Shown here: positions 1-8,084 of the stretch, in pieces
How positions within the stretch are numbered: the first letter of the stretch is position 1
Layout: each line of letters opens with the position of its first letter
NCBI GenBank assembly: GCA_002347565.1
Contig: DDXR01000069.1
Span: forward strand, 1-30,984
Source: a bacterium UBP2_UBA2255
GTDB taxonomy: Bacteria; Edwardsbacteria; AC1; EtOH8
DNA length: 30,984 bases
Direction: 5' to 3'
Made by a program: the position numbers and the translations under genes
Notes under the pieces: generated by a model
Databases searched by the model: none
Seen by the model: the letters and a program-made list of their open reading frames with translations, nothing else
What the model was told of the DNA's origin: nothing

Positions 1-954
1 TCACTACGGAAGTATTACAAAACGGTCACGGTGCTTGGGTACGACAATGCCCGCGATAAAATGTACGGGGAGATCGACATCACGGCAGACAGCCTGACCT
101 GCGTCTATTCCGGCTGGACGATCCATGGCGGGCCGACGGCCGCGCCCCGCACCTGGACGAACAACAACGATATCAACTGCGAGCATACCTGGCCGCAGAG
201 CCTTCTCGATTCGTCGAAGTCGGAATCGGACATGCACCATCTGTTTCCAACAGAGATGCTTGTCAATTCTGATAGGGGCAATTATCCCTTCGGCGATATC
301 CCCGACGTCCAGACCACCTACTGGTATTACAATAACAATCGAACGACATCGATTCCCGGGTCCAATATCGATTGGTATGCCGAGTACCTCTCCAACACGA
401 AATTCGAACCCCGCGAGGTCCAGAAGGGCAACACCGCACGCGCCATGTACTACGTGTTGACCATGTACCAATTGGGTGATACGACAGCCACCTGGTGGAC
501 CGGACAACGGGATAATCTCTATTTATGGCATTCACTCGACCCTGCCGACACGCGGGAAATCTCCAGGACGAGGGCGATCGCCGCTTACCAGCAGAACAAG
601 GTCAATCCCTTCGTGCTGGACAGCACGCTGATCCGCCGGGCATACTTCCCGACCATGGGCGTCGCGGGCTCCCCCGCCGTGGGTACAGCGCCGGCCGCGC
701 TGGCGCAGAACTCGCCCAATCCTTTCGCCGGCGCCACCCGCATCAGGTACACGCTGACCCGGCCGGCGGCCGTCCAGATCGGCATTTACACCGTGCTCGG
801 TCAGCCGGTCCTCGCCACCCGGCCGATGTCAGAAGCCGCGGGGCCGCACACCCTTGTCTGGGACGCGCGCGCGGTGCCGCAGGGCGTCTATTTCTACCGG
901 CTGACGGTCGACGGCGCGGTCGTCGCTACCAGGCGGATGACCCTGGTCAGGTAG
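1..954 (+). CDS. Secreted endonuclease I family nuclease with C-terminal sorting domain (5' partial)
   Basis: The reading frame is open from base 1, so the N-terminus and any signal peptide lie outside the window; the GTG at 31 is internal. The nuclease part carries the endonuclease I (EndA/NucM) signature: CEHTWPQSLL, then MHHLFPT, then NSDRGNYPFG. This family cleaves DNA and RNA non-specifically through a His-metal finger site, normally outside the cytoplasm. After a short linker, the last 85 or so residues (from LAQNSPNPF to the end) form a FlgD/T9SS-type Ig-like sorting tail, with the usual TRIRYTL, VLGQ, WDAR and GVYFYRL blocks. Family knowledge suggests export across the outer membrane and surface attachment or release. 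It is the only + strand gene and ends at a bidirectional terminator. A role in scavenging extracellular nucleic acid is inferred. Confidence 0.93.
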   Translation, partial: SLRKYYKTVTVLGYDNARDKMYGEIDITADSLTCVYSGWTIHGGPTAAPRTWTNNNDINCEHTWPQSLLDSSKSESDMHHLFPTEMLVNSDRGNYPFGDIPDVQTTYWYYNNNRTTSIPGSNIDWYAEYLSNTKFEPREVQKGNTARAMYYVLTMYQLGDTTATWWTGQRDNLYLWHSLDPADTREISRTRAIAAYQQNKVNPFVLDSTLIRRAYFPTMGVAGSPAVGTAPAALAQNSPNPFAGATRIRYTLTRPAAVQIGIYTVLGQPVLATRPMSEAAGPHTLVWDARAVPQGVYFYRLTVDGAVVATRRMTLVR

Positions 955-972
955 CGATCCCCGGGAGAGCGG

Positions 973-1000
973 AAAAAGCGGTGCCCTGGCACCGCTTTTT
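973..1000. terminator. Bidirectional intrinsic terminator
   Basis: A perfect 13-bp inverted repeat (973-985 and 988-1000) contains AGCGGTGCC/GGCACCGCT. It starts with five A and ends with five T, so it forms a GC stem plus U-tract on both strands. It sits exactly between the convergent ends of the nuclease gene (stop at 954) and the acetyltransferase gene (stop at 1008), as expected for a shared terminator. Confidence 0.9.
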
Positions 1001-1007
1001 CGTTCTC

Positions 1008-1463
1008 CTAGAACACCAGCTTCATCACCCGCTCGTCGTCGTCCCACTCGCCCGTCTCCACGAAGCCCAGCTTCCGGTAGAAAGCCGACGGGTCGCCCTC
1101 GCCCGGCACGTAGCTGAGCGTCAGCTCTGAGGCGCAGTACTGCCGCTTGACGTGCTCGATCACCAGACCCATCGCCCGCCGGCCGTAGCCCTTCCCCTGG
1201 TGGTTGCGGTCGATCATCAGGCGCCACAGGGTGTACTTGGCGTACTCCGGCTCCAGGGCCAACATCACGAACCCGACCGGCGTCTCGCCGGCGTAGATGG
1301 CGCGGAACCAGGCCTGCTCGGAGAAATGGGCCTCGGCGATCGACACGGCGTTGGCCGCGACGAACTTGCGCTGGCCCTCGGCCACCTCCAACCGCAGGAT
1401 GCTGCGGTAGGTCTCCTTGGTGATCTCGCGCAGGGTCACCGTCGTTTCGTTCTTGGTCGTCAT
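1008..1463 (-). CDS. GNAT family N-acetyltransferase
   Basis: This 151-residue protein is a single GNAT domain, which moves an acetyl group from acetyl-CoA to an amine. The acetyl-CoA binding motif A is visible as RLMIDRNHQGKGYGRRAM (about residues 80-97), with the Q/RxxGxG/A pyrophosphate loop QGKGYG. The C-terminal SAFYRKLGFVETGEWDDDE is the usual motif B end. The layout resembles the spermidine/spermine (PaiA/BltD) acetyltransferases, but the substrate cannot be read from sequence. The ATG at 1463 has AGAGGA seven bases upstream. It ends at the terminator shared with the convergent nuclease gene. A TATAAT lies about 160 bases upstream. Confidence 0.93.
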   Translation of the reverse strand: MTTKNETTVTLREITKETYRSILRLEVAEGQRKFVAANAVSIAEAHFSEQAWFRAIYAGETPVGFVMLALEPEYAKYTLWRLMIDRNHQGKGYGRRAMGLVIEHVKRQYCASELTLSYVPGEGDPSAFYRKLGFVETGEWDDDERVMKLVF

Positions 1464-1625
1464 CGCATATTCCTCTCGTTGCCTGGCCGAGCGAGCTTCG
1501 CGATCTTCGCTGTCCGCATATCACTGACGATGCGCCGCGGATTGCATATCGATCGCTTTTTCGGTTCACCCGTTCCGCATGCGTCAGCAGGATTTCTCGG
1601 CGTTGAACTTGTCAGATGACCCATG

Positions 1626-1631
1626 ATTATA
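1626..1631 (-). promoter_or_regulatory. Possible -10 element upstream of the GNAT gene
   Basis: A perfect TATAAT on the - strand lies in the AT-richer 261-base spacer between the permease stop and the acetyltransferase start. No good -35 hexamer is seen 16-18 bases upstream, so this is only a candidate. It would give a leader of about 155 bases. Confidence 0.3.
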
Positions 1632-1724
1632 CCATCTTTCTCCGGCCGGAGCCGGGAATTCCATCGCGTCACCCACGGCCGTGATGCGATACGTCCACGG
1701 CTTCTTCGCTTCAGAACGCATCGT

Positions 1725-2519
1725 TCACCCGTTGCGTTTGAGTTTCCCCGTCCGCTTGGCGTAGATCTCGGCCTGGTTGAAGGCGATCAGCCCCAGCGGG
1801 ATCAGCAGCACGCCGATGGCCAAGAGCAGCAGCACCGTGGGCCACAGCTCGGTCAGCGACTTGCCCTCCAGCAGCGCGCCCCGCAGCGCCCGCAACGAGT
1901 AGGTGGCCGGCGAGAACGCCGACAGCGGCTGCAGCCACTTGGGCAGCACCGACACGTCGTAGTACACGCCCGACACCAGCAGGATCACCGCCTCCATGAT
2001 GTGCGTGGCCTGGGCGCCCTTCTCGGTGGACATCAGGGGCAGGATGGCCGCCACCAGCCCCAGCCCGATGAAGGACAGCCCCGACACCACCAACACCACC
2101 AAGGCCGCGCCCAGGTTGGCTTGTTTGAGCGACAAACCCAGGAACAGGGCCACGAAGAACAGGATCAGCACCGTGCGGATCAGCCCGTAGACGATGGCGA
2201 ACAGGCACGAGCCGAAAAGCTGGGTGAAGCGGTGGATCGGCGCCATGAAGGTGTACTCGATGGTGCCCTCCCAGCGCTCCCAGGCCACCGACTCCGAGAT
2301 CTCGTGGAACAGCACCGACAGGAAGCCCCACACCAGCGCGCCGATGGTCAGGTACATCACGAACTGCTTGCCCTGCGTCACGCCGATGAACCCGATGGTC
2401 AGGGCGTTGACGATGTTGTAGGTCATGAACACGATCTCCCAGCCCAGGTAGCGCCTGACCAGCGACAGGTTGCGCTCCAGGAAGCCGAGGGTCGAGACGA
2501 TCTCGGTCTTTACTCTCAT
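1725..2519 (-). CDS. ABC-2 type transporter permease
   Basis: This 264-residue integral membrane protein has about six hydrophobic segments and the usual ABC-2 organisation: a cytoplasmic N-terminus, the loop SESVAWERWEGTIEYTFMAP between the first helices, and a long hydrophobic C-terminal half with ATYSLRALRGALL. Such proteins form the membrane channel of drug or polysaccharide exporters and are driven by a separate ATPase, here the gene at 3499-4287. The start is ATG 2519: GGAGAAGG lies just upstream, and the ATG overlaps the stop of the RIO-type kinase as ATGA, so the two are probably translationally coupled. The same frame stays open further upstream, but that extension is a shadow of the kinase gene. 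The substrate is unknown. Confidence 0.93.
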   Translation of the reverse strand: MRVKTEIVSTLGFLERNLSLVRRYLGWEIVFMTYNIVNALTIGFIGVTQGKQFVMYLTIGALVWGFLSVLFHEISESVAWERWEGTIEYTFMAPIHRFTQLFGSCLFAIVYGLIRTVLILFFVALFLGLSLKQANLGAALVVLVVSGLSFIGLGLVAAILPLMSTEKGAQATHIMEAVILLVSGVYYDVSVLPKWLQPLSAFSPATYSLRALRGALLEGKSLTELWPTVLLLLAIGVLLIPLGLIAFNQAEIYAKRTGKLKRNG

Positions 2520-3271
2520 GGTCCTTCTCCAGTTCCTTCGGTCGTGCGCTCGCGCAGCGTCCGTCGCAGCGCGTGGCGCGACCAGAGCTGATGCGCGACC
2601 CGGCCGGCATCGCTTGCCACTCCCTGCCTGCGGAAATACTCGCAGATAACGCAGACATCCCGTTCGAACAGCGCCTCGGCGGCGCTGCTGGCGGCGATCA
2701 GCACCGCCTGCGGGAAATCGATGATGACGGGCCGGCCGTCGTGGTACAGGATGTTGTACGGCGACAGGTCGCCGTGCACGATCCCGCACTCCAAGAACAA
2801 TCCCAGATTGCGCAGCACCGCCGCGAAGCATCCCCGGGCATCGGGCAGCCACTGCCTGAGGTCGGACAGCCGCGATGCGCCGGACTCCGCCGTCCCGAAG
2901 TACTCCATCACGATCGACCGGCACCCGTGCGCGACCACCCTCGGCACGTCGGCGCCCGCCGCCGCCAGGATGCCGAGGGTCTCCGCCTCGCGCTGGCACC
3001 ACAGACCATCCTCCAGCGCCTTGCCGTACCCGGACCGGTTCGCCATGGCCCGGGCCGCACGGGTATGCAACGGCATCATCGCCATGTGATAGTCGGCCCG
3101 GTTCTTGAACGACCGGTCGTTCCGCTCTTTGAATACCTTGACGGCCAGCAGGCCGTCGCCCTTGGCGGCAAGGTGCACCCTGGCCTCCTTGCCGCTGGAG
3201 ATCACCCCCAGCCAGTCATCGATTGTTCCCTGTTCGATATAGGTCGCCAGTTCCTCTGGCAGATACTCCAT
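2516..3271 (-). CDS. RIO1-like atypical protein kinase
   Basis: A 251-residue protein with the RIO kinase pattern. SSGKEARVH (residues 25-33) matches the RIO1 ATP-binding STGKEANVY loop. K45 in AVKVFK is the ATP-phosphate lysine. HGDLSPYNILYHDG (166-179) is the catalytic loop with D168 and N173. IIDFPQAV holds the metal-binding D185. RIO kinases phosphorylate serine or act as ATPases, in archaea and eukaryotes mostly in ribosome maturation; bacterial members are poorly understood. ATG 3271 is chosen because GGAAAGG lies just upstream; an in-frame ATG at 3349 has no such site. The stop overlaps the permease start (ATGA), and an ABC ATPase gene lies 227 bases upstream, so the kinase sits inside a transporter operon. 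A regulatory role on the transporter is inferred only. Confidence 0.9.
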   Translation of the reverse strand: MEYLPEELATYIEQGTIDDWLGVISSGKEARVHLAAKGDGLLAVKVFKERNDRSFKNRADYHMAMMPLHTRAARAMANRSGYGKALEDGLWCQREAETLGILAAAGADVPRVVAHGCRSIVMEYFGTAESGASRLSDLRQWLPDARGCFAAVLRNLGLFLECGIVHGDLSPYNILYHDGRPVIIDFPQAVLIAASSAAEALFERDVCVICEYFRRQGVASDAGRVAHQLWSRHALRRTLRERTTEGTGEGP

Positions 3272-3425
3272 TGTTGCCTTTCCTGCACCAGGCCGCCCCT
3301 GCCGTGTTTCGGCACGGTCCGGGAAGGTGATGGCGCGAATGATGTTCATGCTTGGTCCGGGCCCTGGCGCTCAGCGCCGGGCCGCTGTCACGCTGTGGTT
3401 TCACCGATGCGTTCCGTTGCTTCAT
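3216..3425 (-). CDS. Doubtful 69-residue ORF with strong ribosome binding site
   Basis: The spacer between the ABC ATPase and the RIO kinase holds an ATG at 3425 preceded by AAAGGAG seven bases away, one of the best ribosome sites in the window. The frame runs 69 codons and overlaps the kinase start out of frame. Its composition (rich in R, G, H and N, no hydrophobic core) and its unbiased third positions do not look like a folded protein. It could be a short translated leader that delivers ribosomes to the kinase start, or chance. Confidence 0.2.
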   Translation of the reverse strand: MKQRNASVKPQRDSGPALSARARTKHEHHSRHHLPGPCRNTAGAAWCRKGNNGVSARGTGDLYRTGNNR

Positions 3426-3498
3426 TGGCCATCTCCTTTCTGCGGGGGGACCCCGCGGTCACGTGAAGGGGAGAACCCTGCCGGGGGCCGGGGCGGTC

Positions 3499-4287
3499 TC
3501 AGTCCCGGCCCTCGGCGTCCTGCTCCGACTCCTCCCACTCCTTGCCGGTGCTCCGCATGAACACGGCCTCCAGGTCGTTGACCCCGAACCGGTCCTTGAG
3601 CCGCTCCGCCTTGTCCACGGCGATGAAGCCTCCGCCGTTGATGATGGCGATGCGGTCGCACAGCGTCTCGGCCTCGGCCATGTCGTGGGTGGTCAGCAGC
3701 ACCGTGATGTCGGTCTGCCGCTTCAGCCCGAAGATGAAGTCCTGGACCTCCTTCTTGGAGCGCGGGTCCAGCCCGGTGGTGGGCTCGTCCAGCAGCAGCA
3801 GGATCGGCGACGTGAACAGCGACCGCGCGATGGCCACCTTCTGCTGCATGCCCCGCGACAGCTCCTCCAGCGGCTCGTCGAAGCGCTTCTTGGGGAAGCC
3901 CATCGAGTCCAGGATGGCCAGCGTCTTCTCGCGGGCCTGCTTTTTGGGCACGCCATACAGCCGCGCCGCGTATCTGAGGTTCTCCCAGGCGGACAGCTTC
4001 TTGAAGAAGGCCGCGTCCACGCTCACCCGGTTGATCATCCGCCGCACCGCCATCGGCGAGCGCACCACGTCGTGGGTGAACACCGTGGCCGACCCGGTGT
4101 CGGGGATCAGCAGGGTCGACAGGATTCGCACCAGCGTGCTCTTGCCCGAGCCATTGGGGCCGATGATGCCGAAAGTCTCGCCCTTGGGGACCGTGAAATC
4201 GATCTCCCTGAGGGCGATCACCTTCTTCTGCTTGAAATGCTTGTTAATGTTCCGGCAATGTATCGCGTTCATCGGTGCATTCATCAT
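3499..4287 (-). CDS. ABC transporter ATP-binding protein (ABC-2 exporter type)
   Basis: A 262-residue stand-alone nucleotide-binding domain. Walker A is GPNGSGKST (43-51), the signature is LSRGMQQ (143-149), Walker B is LLLLDEP (163-169) with catalytic E168, and the switch histidine is H201 in TTHDMAE. It hydrolyses ATP to power the permease encoded at 1725-2519. The Q-loop glutamine usually found before the signature is not seen: the region reads NRVSVDAAFFKKLSAWENL, with Asp at the expected place. That may be a subfamily trait. The domain layout resembles drug-resistance/NodI-type exporters. Two ATGs open the frame (4287 and 4284) and another lies at 4272; no convincing Shine-Dalgarno site decides between them. 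Confidence 0.93.
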   Translation of the reverse strand: MMNAPMNAIHCRNINKHFKQKKVIALREIDFTVPKGETFGIIGPNGSGKSTLVRILSTLLIPDTGSATVFTHDVVRSPMAVRRMINRVSVDAAFFKKLSAWENLRYAARLYGVPKKQAREKTLAILDSMGFPKKRFDEPLEELSRGMQQKVAIARSLFTSPILLLLDEPTTGLDPRSKKEVQDFIFGLKRQTDITVLLTTHDMAEAETLCDRIAIINGGGFIAVDKAERLKDRFGVNDLEAVFMRSTGKEWEESEQDAEGRD

Positions 4288-4313
4288 TTGTACATGAGTG
4301 ATACTGACCGTAT

Positions 4314-4351
4314 ATTATATCATCTCACGTTTCACGTTTTCCGTTTCACGG
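4314..4351 (-). promoter_or_regulatory. AT-rich spacer with TATAAT and short 'gtttcacg' repeats
   Basis: The spacer upstream of the ABC ATPase has a perfect TATAAT on the - strand (4314-4319), about 26 bases before the ATG at 4287, but no recognisable -35 at 16-18 bases. The adjoining bases 4323-4351 are built from near-copies of CACGTTT/GTTTCACG, a short-unit repeat of a kind that is often dispersed in environmental genomes. The -10 is therefore a candidate only. Confidence 0.3.
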
Positions 4352-6157
4352 GGACGGCATCGCCGTCCCGTTGCCGTTCTCCTGTAGCTTTTCCCGCTCC
4401 CGCAGGGTGACGTAGTAGCCGTTCCGCGCCATCAGCTCGGCGTGGGAGCCCAGCTCCTCGATCCGCCCGTCCTTCAGCACCACGATCAGGCCGGCCCGCT
4501 CGATGGTGGAGGTGCGGTGCGACACGATGAAGCAGGTGACGCCGGGCAGCTTTTCCTCCAGCTCCTTCCAGACCAGGGCTTCCGTGGTCGCGTCCAGCGC
4601 CGAGGTGATGTCGTCCAGGATCAGGATCCTGGGATGGCCGGCGGCGATCCGCTCCACGATGGCCCTGGCCAGCGAGGCCCGCTGTTTCTGTCCGCCCGAC
4701 AGCGACAGGCCCCGCTGGCCGACCAGGGTGTCGAATCCCTTGGCGAAGCCCCCGACCTCCTTGTCCAGCTGGGAGATCCGGCTGGCGGCCAGCGCCCGGT
4801 CGCCGTCCACGTCGTCGCGGTGGAAGATCACGTTGTTGAGGATGGTCTCCGAGAACAGCAGCGCCTCCTGCGGCGCGTAGCCGAACAGGCCGCGCAGGTC
4901 CCGCAGGCCGTATTGCCGGATGTCCGTGCCGTCAATGGTGATCCGCCCCGCGGTCGGATCGTGGAAACGCAGCAGCAGGTTGACCAGGGTGCTCTTGCCG
5001 CAGCCCACCTCGCCCATCACCGCCACCTTCTGGCCGGCGGCCGCGGCGAAGTCGATCCCCGCCAGCACCGGCTGCGTGCCGCCGGCGTAGGCATACGAGA
5101 CGTTCTCGAAGGCGATGGCCCGTTCGAAGCGGGCGGGCGCCGGGTCAACCGGGTCATCCACCTCCGGCGGGACGGCCAGCAGCTCCTGCACCCGGGAGTA
5201 GGACACCGCCGCCCGCTTGCCGGACATGAAGAAGTTGCCCATGTTCCAGAACGGCTCCACCAGCATCTGCGAGTAGGTGGTGAAGGCCACGAAGCTGCCG
5301 AGCGAAAGGTCGCCCTTGATTGTCAGGTAGCCGCCGGCCAGCAGCACCACCATCACGCCGACCTGGTTGATGAAGATGTCGGAATTGTTGAAGAATCCCT
5401 CGGCCTTGATGCTCCTGACCTCCGCCCTGATGCGGTCGGCCATCACCGCGGAGAAACCCTGCTTCTGGTGTCCGATCCGGTTGTAGACCTTGAGCACCCT
5501 GATCCCCGAGAAGCAGGCCTCGAGGTAGTCGTTGACCGCGGAGATCGCCTTCTGCAGCTTGTGGTACCGCTTCTCGAACCCCCGCTCGCCGGCGAAGAAC
5601 ACGGCCAGGATGAACGGCACCGGCACCAGCGTCAGCAGCGCCAGCGTCGCGTTCATCCGGGCCATCACGGCCATCACGAAGCAGAACAGCACGAAACCCT
5701 GCACCGCCCGGAACACTCCCGAGCAGGTGTACCACGACAGCTTCTCGGCCACGTCGTCGGTCATCCGGGTGATCAGGTCGCCGGTGCGCTGCCCGGTGAA
5801 GAACGACGGCCCCAGCCGGATGATGTGGCCAAAGATCCGCTCGCGCAGCTCGATCTCGATCAGCAGGTTGGTCCAGCCCCGGGTGGACATCAGCGCCCAG
5901 TTGGTGACCGCCGCCCCCACGCCCAGCGCCAGCAGGAACAGCACGTTGCGGTGCAGATCCGAGGCCGGCGCGCCGCTGCGCAGGCCGTCCACCACCAGCT
6001 TGAAGAACACCGGGTAGCTGATGGCTAGCGCGGTGTAGAGCGCGGTCATCAGGACCAGCGCCAGCATCCGCGGCTGGTGCCGGCCCCAGTACTCCCGCAC
6101 CCAGCCGAAGATCAGCCGCAGGCTGCCCGAGTCATTTTTCATTATCTCATTCGACAT
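4346..6157 (-). CDS. ABC exporter half-transporter with degenerate Walker B (heterodimer subunit)
   Basis: A fused membrane/ATPase half-transporter of about 603 residues; residue numbers below count from the in-frame ATG at 6163. Six membrane helices span roughly 33-315, followed by the nucleotide domain: Walker A GEVGCGKST (384-392), a canonical LSGGQ signature (488-492), Walker B ILILDD (513-518) and switch H549. The normal catalytic glutamate after Walker B is aspartate (D518). That is the mark of the degenerate subunit of heterodimeric exporters such as BmrC (YheI) and TM287. Its partner is encoded seven bases upstream. ATG 6157 is preferred because GGCGGA lies six bases before it; ATG 6163 is too close. 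Such pairs usually export drugs or lipids; the substrate here is unknown. Confidence 0.95.
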   Translation of the reverse strand: MSNEIMKNDSGSLRLIFGWVREYWGRHQPRMLALVLMTALYTALAISYPVFFKLVVDGLRSGAPASDLHRNVLFLLALGVGAAVTNWALMSTRGWTNLLIEIELRERIFGHIIRLGPSFFTGQRTGDLITRMTDDVAEKLSWYTCSGVFRAVQGFVLFCFVMAVMARMNATLALLTLVPVPFILAVFFAGERGFEKRYHKLQKAISAVNDYLEACFSGIRVLKVYNRIGHQKQGFSAVMADRIRAEVRSIKAEGFFNNSDIFINQVGVMVVLLAGGYLTIKGDLSLGSFVAFTTYSQMLVEPFWNMGNFFMSGKRAAVSYSRVQELLAVPPEVDDPVDPAPARFERAIAFENVSYAYAGGTQPVLAGIDFAAAAGQKVAVMGEVGCGKSTLVNLLLRFHDPTAGRITIDGTDIRQYGLRDLRGLFGYAPQEALLFSETILNNVIFHRDDVDGDRALAASRISQLDKEVGGFAKGFDTLVGQRGLSLSGGQKQRASLARAIVERIAAGHPRILILDDITSALDATTEALVWKELEEKLPGVTCFIVSHRTSTIERAGLIVVLKDGRIEELGSHAELMARNGYYVTLREREKLQENGNGTAMPSP

Positions 6158-6170
6158 CGTCATTCCGCCG

Positions 6171-7955
6171 TCAGGTGAATTGGATCCGGTACAGCTTGGC
6201 GTAGTAGCCGTTCTTCTCCATCAACTCCTCGTGCGTGCCCGATTCCGCGATCCGGCCCTTGTGGACCACCAGGATGCGGTCGGCGTCCAGGATGGTCGAC
6301 AGCCGGTGGGCGATGATGATCGCCGTGCGGCCCTTCAGCAGCCGCCTGATTCCGGCCTGGATCAGCCGCTCGGAACGGGGATCGACCGACGAGGTGGCCT
6401 CGTCCAGGATCAGGATCTGGGGATCGAAGGCCAGAGCGCGGGCGAAGGACATCAGCTGGCGCTCGCCCTGCGAGAGGTTGGCGCCGCGCTCGGCCAGCTC
6501 CGACTCCAGGCCCTGGGGCAGCTTGCGCAGGATCCGCTTTAGGCCCAGGATCTCCGCGGCCTTGAGCAGCCTGTCCTCCGCGATCTCCGTTCCCAGGGTC
6601 AGGTTCTCCCGCACCGTGCCCGGGAACAGGAAGACGTCCTGCAGCACCAGCCCGAACTTGCGCCGCAGGTCGGCGATGGCGATGTCCCGGATGTCGCGGC
6701 CATCGACCGTGATCGCCCCCTGCTGGGCGTCGTAGAACCGCAGCAGCAGGTTGATCACCGAGGTCTTGCCGCCGCCGGTGGCGCCCACCAGCGCCACCTT
6801 CTGTCCCTTGCCGACCCTGAAGCAGATGTCCTTCAGCACCCAGTCGCGCTCCTGCTGGCCAGCCCGCTCGCCGTAGCTGAAGAACACGTTGCGGAACTCG
6901 ATCGCCTCGGCGAACGCCGGCCACGCTGCGGCGCCGGGCTTGTCGACCACCTGCGGCCGCAGGTCGAGGATCTGGAACACCCGGTCGGCCGCGGCGAAGG
7001 CCCGCTGCATCACGTTGACCTGCTCGGAGAAGGCGTAGACCGGCCCGAAGAACTGCCGCAGGTAGCCCAGGAACAGCACCAGCGAGCCGATGGTCAGCGC
7101 ACCGGCCGCGACCATGCCGCCGCCGGCGAACAATATCACCGCCAGGCCGATGATCTCGAACACGCCCATCAGCGAGAAGAACCCCATCGACAGGATCTCG
7201 GACGGCAGCTGGGTCTTCAGCATCGAGGCGTTGAGCTCCCGCAGCCGCCGGTCCACGGCCGGCTCGCGCGAGAAGGCCTGCACCACCCGCACCCCCTGGA
7301 CCATCTCGGTGAGGAAGCCGACGATCCCGGCGTACTTGCGCCGCACCACGGCGAACAGCGGCCGCACCTTGCGCTGGTACAGCACCGTCAGCAGCACGAT
7401 CACCGGCAGGATCGCCGCCACCGCCTGGAACAGCCGCCAGCTGACAGACGCCATCACGGCCACCATGCCGATCAGGCTGACCAGCGAGCCCAGCAGCGTG
7501 AACATGGTCGAGGTGAACAGGCGGCGGATGGCCTCGGTGTCGCTCTCCACCCGGGCGATCAGCTTGCCGGTCGCGAACCTGTCGAAGTAGGCCGCGTCCA
7601 GGCCCAGCATGTGCCCGAACAGCCGCTGCTTGAGCGCGCTGACCATCCGCACGCCCAGCGATTCCAGCGCCACCTGCAGCAGGAACCCCACCCCGGCGGT
7701 GCCGGCCTGCAGCAGCACGAACGCGGCCGCGGTGAACAGCAGGCCGTGGAAATCGCGTCCCGCGATGTCGACGTCGATCGCCCGCCGCAGCAGCAGGGGC
7801 GGCAGCAGCGCCAGCCCCGACGAGGCCAGCAGCACCAGCCCCGCCGCCAGGATCCGCGCCCGGAACGGCGCGACCAGCGGCAGCAGGCGTTTCAGCATCC
7901 TGCCGTCGTAGAGCTTGCCGACCGGGAGATCCTCTATTGAATCGTCATGCCACAT
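6171..7955 (-). CDS. ABC exporter half-transporter with complete Walker B (heterodimer subunit)
   Basis: A 594-residue fused half-transporter with six membrane helices (about 30-315) and a nucleotide domain: Walker A GATGGGKT (391-398), signature LSQGE (494-498), Walker B ILILDE (514-519) with catalytic E519, and H550 in IIAHRLSTI. The signature departs from LSGGQ. In heterodimeric exporters the altered signature faces the degenerate Walker B of the partner, and that is the combination found here with the gene at 4346-6157. The closest architecture is BmrD (YheH)/TM288. The gene follows a long leader with promoter and attenuator-like hairpins. The start at ATG 7955 has only a weak ribosome site; an alternative is the internal Met at residue 20. 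Confidence 0.95.
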   Translation of the reverse strand: MWHDDSIEDLPVGKLYDGRMLKRLLPLVAPFRARILAAGLVLLASSGLALLPPLLLRRAIDVDIAGRDFHGLLFTAAAFVLLQAGTAGVGFLLQVALESLGVRMVSALKQRLFGHMLGLDAAYFDRFATGKLIARVESDTEAIRRLFTSTMFTLLGSLVSLIGMVAVMASVSWRLFQAVAAILPVIVLLTVLYQRKVRPLFAVVRRKYAGIVGFLTEMVQGVRVVQAFSREPAVDRRLRELNASMLKTQLPSEILSMGFFSLMGVFEIIGLAVILFAGGGMVAAGALTIGSLVLFLGYLRQFFGPVYAFSEQVNVMQRAFAAADRVFQILDLRPQVVDKPGAAAWPAFAEAIEFRNVFFSYGERAGQQERDWVLKDICFRVGKGQKVALVGATGGGKTSVINLLLRFYDAQQGAITVDGRDIRDIAIADLRRKFGLVLQDVFLFPGTVRENLTLGTEIAEDRLLKAAEILGLKRILRKLPQGLESELAERGANLSQGERQLMSFARALAFDPQILILDEATSSVDPRSERLIQAGIRRLLKGRTAIIIAHRLSTILDADRILVVHKGRIAESGTHEELMEKNGYYAKLYRIQFT

Positions 7956-8084
7956 GGTATCGCTGCATCACATCGTGTCGGTTGGTGCCGTCCGCCCGGC
8001 GGTCGATCCGGCGGAGGGCGGGGTCGGGGATGGGCCCGGGGGCGCCGCAGGGTTGGGTTGTCGTTGCGACCGTGGATCGGCCGT

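Noticed and set aside
2520..3002. N-terminal extension of the ABC-2 permease frame
   Set aside because: It overlaps the kinase catalytic core in another frame, and the coupled ATG at 2519 has a ribosome site.
4442..6028. 528-codon + strand ORF opposite the ABC exporter
   Set aside because: It is antisense to conserved Walker and signature motifs and has low-complexity composition; a shadow.
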